Positions 1-5,047 of a stretch of 5,047 nucleotides of DNA are shown here, one piece after another. Source of the DNA: Paracoccaceae bacterium. Lineage in GTDB: Bacteria > Pseudomonadota > Alphaproteobacteria > Rhodobacterales > Rhodobacteraceae. The position numbers were made by a program, and so were the translations under genes. The notes below the pieces were generated by a model. The model made no database searches and was not told the DNA's origin. It was given only the letters and a program-made list of their open reading frames with translations. Location of the stretch: positions 1-5,047 of the forward strand of contig PXDM01000530.1 of NCBI GenBank assembly GCA_003565055.1. Direction: 5' to 3'. How positions within the stretch are numbered: position 1 is the stretch's first letter; each line of letters starts with the position of its first letter.

Positions 1-955
1 CCTCGGCGGTGAATTGGGATTCAGGGTAGACGACGGCAGCATCGACGCTTGAGAGCATCTTTGCATTCGCGGCCTGATGATTGGCCGCCGCGAGCGCGTA
101 GGGCACCAGCACCGAGGGCCGCCCGATGACCGAGATATCGGCCACAGACGAGGCACCGGCACGGCTGATCACCAACTGGCATTCGGACAGGCGGCGCGGG
201 ATATCGCTGAAAAACGGCGCGATTTCAGCGGCGACGCCCCCAGCTTCATAGGCGGCGACGACCTCGGCGATATCTTCCTCGCGCGCCTGATGCGACACCG
301 AGAGGTTGCGCCGGATGTCCTCGGGCAGCGCGCAAATCGCCTGCGGGACGACCTGCGAGAGGATGCGCGCGCCTTGCGATCCGCCGATCACCAACAGGTC
401 CATCGGATAATCGCCCGGCGGAATATAGCCCGCGCCCGCGCGCTCACGCACGGCCGCGCGCACCGGATTGCCGGTGAATTCGCTTTGCAACCCCTCGGGC
501 ATCTGTGTGGGCCAGATGCCACAGGCCAGCCGGTCCACACGGCGCGCAAAATTCTGGTTCACGCGGCCCAGCACACCGTTTTGTTCATGGATCATGCGCG
601 GCACCCGCAAGAGCCATGCGGCCCCAAGCGCCGGGATCGAGGGATAGCCGCCAAAGCCCACAACGACCTTTGGCCGGTCAAAGAGCATGCCCAAGGCCGC
701 GCGCAACACCCCGGCCCCGAGTTGCAGCGGCACTTTCAGCTTGTCGGCCAGCCCGCCGCGCGCAGGTGTGGCCGCGCGCACCTGCTCAACCGTGACCTCA
801 GCCGGATAGCCATCGGCATAGCGCGCACCGCGCGCATCGGTGGAAAGCTTCACCCGCCAACCGCGCGCCAGCATTTCTTCTGCCAACGCCTGCGCAGGGA
901 ACATATGCCCGCCAGTGCCGCCTGCTGCGATCAGAAGAAGTGGTGGCTTTGACAT
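1..955 (-). CDS. murG: MurG, UDP-GlcNAc:lipid I N-acetylglucosaminyltransferase (partial, C-terminus beyond left edge)
   Basis: MurG transfers GlcNAc from UDP-GlcNAc to lipid I, giving lipid II, as a peripheral protein on the cytoplasmic face of the inner membrane. I translated 318 codons from the ATG at 955 to the window edge without a stop. Visible GT-B motifs are the N-terminal glycine loop GGTGGH (residues 12-17), GFGGYPS, HEQN (123-126), GNPVR (162-166), GGSQGA (191-196), the C-domain stretch SRAGASSVADI (264-274) and NHQ (292-294). The family is usually about 355-365 residues, so roughly 40-45 C-terminal residues are missing. The start is supported by the usual distance to the glycine loop and by AGGGG at 967-963, 7 nt before the ATG, which overlaps the ftsW stop codon. 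ftsW ends 10 nt upstream, so the two are probably co-transcribed and coupled. The position of the E. coli UDP-contacting Glu269 appears to be Asp (273) here, probably a conservative lineage variant. The identification is secure. Confidence 0.97.
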   Translation of the reverse strand, partial: MSKPPLLLIAAGGTGGHMFPAQALAEEMLARGWRVKLSTDARGARYADGYPAEVTVEQVRAATPARGGLADKLKVPLQLGAGVLRAALGMLFDRPKVVVGFGGYPSIPALGAAWLLRVPRMIHEQNGVLGRVNQNFARRVDRLACGIWPTQMPEGLQSEFTGNPVRAAVRERAGAGYIPPGDYPMDLLVIGGSQGARILSQVVPQAICALPEDIRRNLSVSHQAREEDIAEVVAAYEAGGVAAEIAPFFSDIPRRLSECQLVISRAGASSVADISVIGRPSVLVPYALAAANHQAANAKMLSSVDAAVVYPESQFTAE

Positions 956-965
956 GATCCCGCCC

Positions 966-2135
966 CTAGCCTTGCGCACGGCGCGAGAGGATCTCGCCAA
1001 TCTCGCCCTGCGGGCGTGTGCGTGTCAGGGCCAGAAGCATACCGATTGCAATCCCCGTCGCAAGGAGCGAGGAGCCGCCATAGCTCACGAACGGCAAAGT
1101 CATGCCTTTCGAGGGCAGAAGCCGCGCGGCGACCCCCATGTTGATCATGGCCTGCATCGAGAAGACGACGACAATCCCGGTCCCGGCAAGGCGCGTGAAG
1201 GTATCGCGCTCGCGCATCAGCCGAAAGAGCGAGCGGATCAGGATCGTGGCATAGAGCCCGATGATGAACAAGACGAGGATCAGCCCGTATTCTTCCGCCG
1301 CCACCGCGATGATGAAATCCGTATGCGCATCGGGCAAGAGCCATTTCACGCGGCCCTCGCCCACGCCGACACCGAAGAAACCGCCCTCGGAAATGGCGTT
1401 CTGCGCATAGCCCATCTGCGTGCGCGGGTCGATCTCGGCGGTCAGAAAGCCGTCGATCCGGCGGGCGAAATGTTCGGAATTGTGATAGGCGGTGTAGCCG
1501 CCAAGGATCACCAGCGCGGCAAAGCCCACCAGCAGGAACATCGGCGCGCCTGCGAGGAAATACATCACCATCCAGCCTGCCGCGATCAGCGCGGCCTGTC
1601 CGAAATCGGGCTGGATGACCAGAAGACCCAGCACCAGAAGCGTGAAGCCAAGCGAGAGCAGCTTGCCCGGCGGGCCGGATTGCTCCTGTCCGGCAGCGAG
1701 CAGCCAGGCGGCAAAGACCGCCAACATCGGCTTGAGGAATTCAGAGGGCTGGAACGAGCCAAAACCAAGGCTGAACCAGCGCGTTGCGCCCTTGCCGAAA
1801 TCCGTGCCGAAAAACGGCAGGAGCATCAGTGCAAGAAGCGAGACGAAGAACCCGACAGTGGCGAAGCGGCGCACCCGCTCGGGCGAACACAGCGACATGG
1901 CAAACATCGCGGCGATGCCCATCAGGCCGAAAACGATCTGACGCTGGACGTAGAAGAAAGGGGGCAAGCCATTGCGCGTGGCGAGCGGCGGCGAGGCGGC
2001 AAGTCCCAGCAACAGCCCGACCGCCATCAAGAGCAGCACAGCGGTCAGCGTCACCTTGTCGATCGTGCGCCACCACCTGGGAAGGACAGGCTCCACCACG
2101 CGCACAGGCGCGGTGCCATACACCATTTCCGTCAT
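966..2135 (-). CDS. ftsW: FtsW, septal peptidoglycan glycosyltransferase (SEDS family)
   Basis: FtsW polymerises lipid II into glycan strands at the division septum, working with the class B penicillin-binding protein FtsI. The 389-residue protein has a short cytoplasmic N-terminus (WWRTIDK at 21-27) and about ten hydrophobic segments, roughly 28-48, 62-82, 91-109, 133-149, 158-175, 179-196, 198-216, 276-300, 316-336 and 345-370. SEDS motifs are present: KGATRW (115-120) followed by FQPSEFLKP (128-136), IQPDFGQA (174-181), AHTDF (270-274) whose Asp273 matches the essential Asp297 of E. coli FtsW, and SKGMTLPFVSYGGSSL (342-357). The large extracytoplasmic loop is about 217-275. FtsW is preferred over RodA because murG follows 10 nt later, as in dcw clusters. 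The ATG at 2135 has CGGGG 7 nt upstream; the next ATG, 9 nt further in, lacks a well-spaced site. Length is normal and nothing is broken. A 123-bp gap separates it from pdeM. Confidence 0.96.
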   Translation of the reverse strand: MTEMVYGTAPVRVVEPVLPRWWRTIDKVTLTAVLLLMAVGLLLGLAASPPLATRNGLPPFFYVQRQIVFGLMGIAAMFAMSLCSPERVRRFATVGFFVSLLALMLLPFFGTDFGKGATRWFSLGFGSFQPSEFLKPMLAVFAAWLLAAGQEQSGPPGKLLSLGFTLLVLGLLVIQPDFGQAALIAAGWMVMYFLAGAPMFLLVGFAALVILGGYTAYHNSEHFARRIDGFLTAEIDPRTQMGYAQNAISEGGFFGVGVGEGRVKWLLPDAHTDFIIAVAAEEYGLILVLFIIGLYATILIRSLFRLMRERDTFTRLAGTGIVVVFSMQAMINMGVAARLLPSKGMTLPFVSYGGSSLLATGIAIGMLLALTRTRPQGEIGEILSRRAQG

Positions 2136-2258
2136 CGAACTGCCCCGATTACCGACTTATCCGTTATTCTTGATCTTGCCTGTTGGTGCCCGTTTTCCGG
2201 GTCTGTTGGCCAAGCCTAGCGCGAAATCAGACATATTTCCAGCACAAAACCGCCACAC
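2136..2258 (-). promoter_or_regulatory. Intergenic gap before ftsW, candidate promoter/5' leader (tentative)
   Basis: This is the only sizeable spacer in the window: 123 bp against 5 and 10 nt at the other two junctions. By hand count it is about 52% GC, clearly lower than the flanking genes. Read on the minus strand it holds an A/T-richer patch (AAATATGTC, around 2238-2230), a TTGGCCAA palindrome (2206-2213), a small inverted repeat (2189-2201) and a second A/T-richer patch (AAGAATAACGGATAAG, around 2171-2156). I found no pair of -35 and -10 boxes with convincing matches and spacing, so a promoter for ftsW-murG is inferred from length and composition only. No small ORF with a credible start was seen in it. 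Confidence 0.3.
2189..2201. repeat. Small inverted repeat (4-bp stem, 5-nt loop) between pdeM and ftsW
   Basis: CCCG and CGGG arms flank a GAAAA loop when read on the minus strand. The stem is only 4 bp and no T-run follows in either direction, so it does not qualify as an intrinsic terminator. It may be a weak hairpin in the ftsW leader transcript or chance; it is noted because it sits in the only non-coding stretch. Confidence 0.3.
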
Positions 2259-2924
2259 TCAGCGCCGCCTGTCCCTGCGGGCGTGCGCGGAGATGGGCAG
2301 GGGCAGCGGCACCATCACTGCGCGCGCGCCGGTCAGGATCGCGCGGCCTGCCGGGACCAGCGCCTGAAGTGCGGGATCGTGCCAGTCGAGCCCGCCAGTA
2401 TACTGCCCGAAAGCGGGCAGGATCAGATGCGCCTCGCTGATCAGAAAGGCCGGCAGGCGCTGGCCCGACAGCTTTAACTTCGGATGATAATGCCCTGAAA
2501 TATCGGGGCCTTCCTTGGCGATGTGACGCAGCTTCAGGCCGTGGACAGTGACCTCGGGCAACACCTCCCCGGGCAGCCCCATGGGGGCGGCATCATGATT
2601 GCCTGTGATCCATGTGACCGCGATGCGGGCAGCCAGCGCGGCGATCTCGCGCTGCACATCCCGCGCGGCCAGATCATCGTCGAAACTGTCACCCAATGCG
2701 ATCAGCCGACTGGCCTGCGTCGCGTCCAGATCGGCGGTCAACCGCTCAAGCGTGGCGCGGGTCTCAAACGGCGGCAGCAGCGCCCCGCCGCGCCGCGCCA
2801 TGCGCCCGGATTTGCCCAGATGCAGATCCGCCACGATCAGCGCGCCCAGGCGCGGCCAGTAGAGCGCGCCCGACGCGCGGGCGATGAACTCCTGCCCGTG
2901 GAACTGAAAACCGAGATGCGTCAT
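2259..2924 (-). CDS. pdeM: PdeM, ligase-associated DNA damage response metallophosphoesterase/endonuclease
   Basis: This is a 221-residue calcineurin-like phosphoesterase of the ligase-associated type. Characterised relatives (the Pseudomonas putida MPE of the Lhr-Core/MPE/Exo/Lig set) are manganese-dependent DNA nucleases. The two-metal motifs appear in order: DLH (33-35, in VADLHLGK), GDSFDD (78-83), GNHD (108-111), His134 in RHIA, and GHYH (144-147), followed by the family-typical LPAFGQYTGGLD (169-180). All expected metal ligands are present, so it should be active. It is a soluble cytoplasmic protein with no signal peptide; the N-terminal SGALYWP (18-24) is typical of the subfamily and supports the ATG at 2924. 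The C-terminus is basic (ARRDRRR). The start lies 5 nt after the helicase stop, and no Shine-Dalgarno lies at normal distance (a GAGGA occurs about 18 nt upstream, inside the helicase gene), which points to translational coupling. The precise in vivo substrate is unknown. Confidence 0.92.
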   Translation of the reverse strand: MTHLGFQFHGQEFIARASGALYWPRLGALIVADLHLGKSGRMARRGGALLPPFETRATLERLTADLDATQASRLIALGDSFDDDLAARDVQREIAALAARIAVTWITGNHDAAPMGLPGEVLPEVTVHGLKLRHIAKEGPDISGHYHPKLKLSGQRLPAFLISEAHLILPAFGQYTGGLDWHDPALQALVPAGRAILTGARAVMVPLPLPISAHARRDRRR

Positions 2925-2929
2925 GGCGC

Positions 2930-5047
2930 TCAGATGGCGCAGTCCTCATCAGGGTGCAAGCCCGCTTCGCGCATCATCCGGGCCGCTTCATCTTCGAGAA
3001 GCCGCGACTGGCCTGCCCCGCGGATCGGGATACGTCCGGCCTCCAGCATCAGGGGGGCGGCGAAAGGCGTGACATGGGGCGGCAGGGAATGGACGATGCG
3101 CGGTCTTGTGCGCAGCATCTCCTCGATCCGGCCAAAATCCGCGAGCCCGCGCATCGATTCTGCCCGTGTGATCTGCAAGAGCAGATGGTCAGGGTCGAAT
3201 TTGCGCAACGTGTCATAGAGGATATCGCTTGAAAACGTGGCCTGTTTGCCCGATTTGCGCGCGCCGGGCAGGTTGCGCTGCAACAGCCCCGCCCCGGTCG
3301 CCACTGCCCGGAAGGTGCGCTTCATCACGGCATTTCCCGCGAGCCATTCCTCCATCCCGTCGCGCAAGCCCTCGGGGTCCAGAAGCGGCGCGGGGTCGTG
3401 CACAGGCTCCAGCGACCAGATCAGGAGCGCATAATCGGTCGCCACAAAGCCAAGCGGCGCAAGCCCCGCGCCCTCCATCCGATGCGTCAGCAGGAGGCCC
3501 AGCGTCTGGTTGGCATTGCGCCCGGCGAAGGAATAGAGCGCGAAATACCACCGGCCCCCGCGCGCGAAACTCTCGCAGGTCATCGTGCCCGGTTGCGGCA
3601 GGGTCGCGATGCGCGCTTGCAGCGCGAGCCAGTCGCGGGTCTCAGGCGGCAGGTCCTGCCAGCCGCCCGCATCCCCGATCAGCGCCAGAACGCGGGCCGA
3701 AAGCTCGGTCGAGGTCGCCATTTTCAGCCCGTTGAACACGGCGATTTTCGGGCTGGCATTGGGCTGCGGCGTGACCTCCACCACCATATCGCGCAACCGG
3801 TCATAGCGCACAGTCTGCCCGCCGATGAGAAACGTGTCACCCTGCAGGAGCGCGGCGGCGAAAACCTCCTCGATCTCGCCCAGAGGCGCGCCACCACGCG
3901 GGCCGCGCCGCACGCTCAGAAGCTCGGGCGCGACAATCGTGCCGATATTCATGCGGATGTCACGCGCCGCGCGCGGATCGCGCAGATGCCAGCGCCCGTC
4001 GCGCTCCACCAGCCTTTGCCAGCGGTCATAGGCGCGCAGGGCATAGCCGCCGGTCGCCACGAAATCGAGACAGGCGTTGAAATCGGCGCGCGTGAGCGTC
4101 GCATAGGGGCCTGCGCGCGTGACCTCGGCAAAGAGGTGATCGGCGTCGATCGGGCCTGCGCAAGCGAGCGTCAGCATGTGCTGGCACAGCACATCGAGCG
4201 CGCCCGCACCGCCGCGCCCGTCACTGTCCAACTCGCCCGCTGTGATGGCTTGCAGGGCGGCCACGCATTCGAGCATCTCGAAACGGTTCGCCGGCACGAT
4301 CCGCGCGCGCGAGGGGGCGTCATAGCGGTGATTGGCCCGCCCGATGCGCTGCACCAGCCGCTTGATATTGCGCGGCGCACCGATCTGGATGACCAGATCC
4401 ACATCGCCCCAGTCCAGCCCCAGATCGAGACTGCCCGTCGCCACCACAGCGCGCAAGTCGCCTGCGGCCATGGCGGCCTCGACGCGCCTGCGTGCCTCGC
4501 GCGCGAGGCTGCCGTGGTGCAACCCGATGGGCAGGTTCTCGTCATTGACGGCCCAGAGCGCCTGAAAGAACAACTCGGCCTGCGCGCGCGTGTTGATGAA
4601 AACAAGCGTCAGCCGCGCAGCGGCAATCGCGCGCATAACATCGCGCGCGGCATAGGCCCCGCCCGCGCCCGACCAGGGCGGCGCGGCGGTGGTGGGCAGA
4701 ATGGCGATATCGGGCGCAGGACCGGGATCGGCCGCGACGATCTGCGCGCCGCCCATGAACGCGGCCAGCGCCTGCGGGCTTTCGACCGTGGCCGAGAGCC
4801 CGACAGTCTGCAATCCGGGCGCAAGCTGGCGCAGCCGGGCAAGGCCCAGCATCAACTGATCACCGCGCTTTGACTCGGCGAGCGCGTGGATCTCGTCGAT
4901 CACCACGCGCCTGAGATTGCCGAAGATGCGCGGGGCCTCGGGGTAGGACAGCATCAGCGCGAGGCTTTCAGGCGTGGTGAGCAGGATATGCGGCGGGTCT
5001 ACCCGCTGGCGCGCGCGCCTCAAAGCACCTGTGTCGCCCGTGCGGTC
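2930..5047 (-). CDS. Ligase-associated DNA damage response DEXH-box helicase, Lhr-Core type (partial, N-terminus beyond right edge)
   Basis: This is a superfamily 2 ATP-dependent DNA translocase/helicase; characterised Lhr-Core proteins move 3' to 5' on single-stranded DNA and unwind duplexes. The frame is open from the window edge for 705 codons to the TGA at 2930-2932. Numbering from the first visible residue: RTGDT (2-6), TTPESL, motif II DEIH (51-54), motif III SAT (85-87), motif IV LVFINTRAQAE (148-158), HHGSL, motif V ATGSLDLGLDWGDVDLVI (203-220) and motif VI QRIGRANHR (233-241). After the two RecA domains come a winged-helix region (about 270-380) and the large Lhr C-terminal domain ending in MLEAGRIPIRG near 667-677. 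The family is about 800 residues, so roughly 100, including the Walker A motif, lie outside. A TTG at 5023 is an internal codon, not the start, because the frame and family motifs continue upstream of it. pdeM follows 5 nt after the stop, the usual partner. RNA remodelling roles are less likely given that partner. Confidence 0.94.
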   Translation of the reverse strand, partial: DRTGDTGALRRARQRVDPPHILLTTPESLALMLSYPEAPRIFGNLRRVVIDEIHALAESKRGDQLMLGLARLRQLAPGLQTVGLSATVESPQALAAFMGGAQIVAADPGPAPDIAILPTTAAPPWSGAGGAYAARDVMRAIAAARLTLVFINTRAQAELFFQALWAVNDENLPIGLHHGSLAREARRRVEAAMAAGDLRAVVATGSLDLGLDWGDVDLVIQIGAPRNIKRLVQRIGRANHRYDAPSRARIVPANRFEMLECVAALQAITAGELDSDGRGGAGALDVLCQHMLTLACAGPIDADHLFAEVTRAGPYATLTRADFNACLDFVATGGYALRAYDRWQRLVERDGRWHLRDPRAARDIRMNIGTIVAPELLSVRRGPRGGAPLGEIEEVFAAALLQGDTFLIGGQTVRYDRLRDMVVEVTPQPNASPKIAVFNGLKMATSTELSARVLALIGDAGGWQDLPPETRDWLALQARIATLPQPGTMTCESFARGGRWYFALYSFAGRNANQTLGLLLTHRMEGAGLAPLGFVATDYALLIWSLEPVHDPAPLLDPEGLRDGMEEWLAGNAVMKRTFRAVATGAGLLQRNLPGARKSGKQATFSSDILYDTLRKFDPDHLLLQITRAESMRGLADFGRIEEMLRTRPRIVHSLPPHVTPFAAPLMLEAGRIPIRGAGQSRLLEDEAARMMREAGLHPDEDCAI

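Noticed and set aside
77..952. Plus-strand open frame of 291 codons opposite murG
   Set aside because: It is antisense in register with murG; the minus-strand frame gives a clear MurG with all glycosyltransferase motifs.
2189..2201. Intrinsic terminator after pdeM
   Set aside because: The stem is only 4 bp and no T-run follows on either strand.
2206..2213. TTGGCCAA palindrome as an operator
   Set aside because: An 8-bp perfect palindrome without extended symmetry can easily arise by chance, and no known regulator motif matches it.
840..2219. Plus-strand open frame of 459 codons opposite ftsW
   Set aside because: Its codons are in exact register with the ftsW codons on the other strand, so stops would need TCA, TTA or CTA codons in ftsW, which are rare at this GC. 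The product is a low-complexity mix rich in Arg, His and Gln with no recognisable domain, while ftsW has every family motif.
2523..3218. Plus-strand open frame spanning the pdeM/helicase junction
   Set aside because: It is in antisense register with pdeM and then runs out of frame over the helicase end, with no domain and no credible ribosome binding site.
3398..4873. Plus-strand open frame of 491 codons opposite the helicase
   Set aside because: It has the same register as the helicase codons and the same Arg/His/Gln/Ala-rich composition. The helicase motifs on the minus strand account for the whole stretch.
5007..5018. Alternating GC run (GCGCGCGC) as a repeat or Z-DNA site
   Set aside because: Short GCGCGC runs occur throughout this high-GC window inside codons for Ala and Arg; this one lies within the helicase coding sequence and is not distinctive.
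5021..5023. TTG as a possible helicase start codon
   Set aside because: The frame stays open to the window edge, and the upstream codons encode the family motif RTGDT, so this is an internal codon of a longer protein.

Overview
The window reads as ordinary, compact chromosome from a high-GC alphaproteobacterium, most likely Rhodobacterales. That placement rests on the strong G/C bias at third codon positions, the style of the MurG and FtsW motifs, and the presence of the ligase-associated Lhr-type helicase/PdeM pair. It is an inference; no marker here fixes the genus. All four recognisable genes lie on the minus strand and are transcribed right to left.

Layout in transcription order: (1) 5047-2930, a DEXH-box helicase of the ligase-associated Lhr-Core type, cut at its 5' end by the window edge. 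(2) 2924-2259, the metallophosphoesterase PdeM, complete, starting 5 nt after the helicase stop. (3) 2258-2136, a 123-bp non-coding gap, the only substantial spacer in the window, at about 52% GC by hand count. (4) 2135-966, the septal peptidoglycan polymerase FtsW, complete. (5) 955-1, the lipid II synthase MurG, starting 10 nt after the ftsW stop and running off the left edge.

Two functional modules therefore meet here. Helicase plus PdeM is half of a four-gene DNA-repair set known from other bacteria (Lhr-Core helicase, MPE/PdeM nuclease, exonuclease, ATP-dependent ligase); the other two genes are not in this window. ftsW-murG is the core of the division and cell wall (dcw) cluster: MurG makes lipid II on the inner face of the membrane and FtsW polymerises it at the septum. 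The tight spacing inside each pair and the looser gap between them suggest two translationally coupled pairs, possibly with a separate promoter before ftsW.

No RNA gene, mobile element, CRISPR array or convincing terminator was seen. The long plus-strand open frames are antisense shadows. I see no clearly undescribed system. The points most worth a second look are the placement of the repair pair directly before ftsW and the possible regulatory gap between them.
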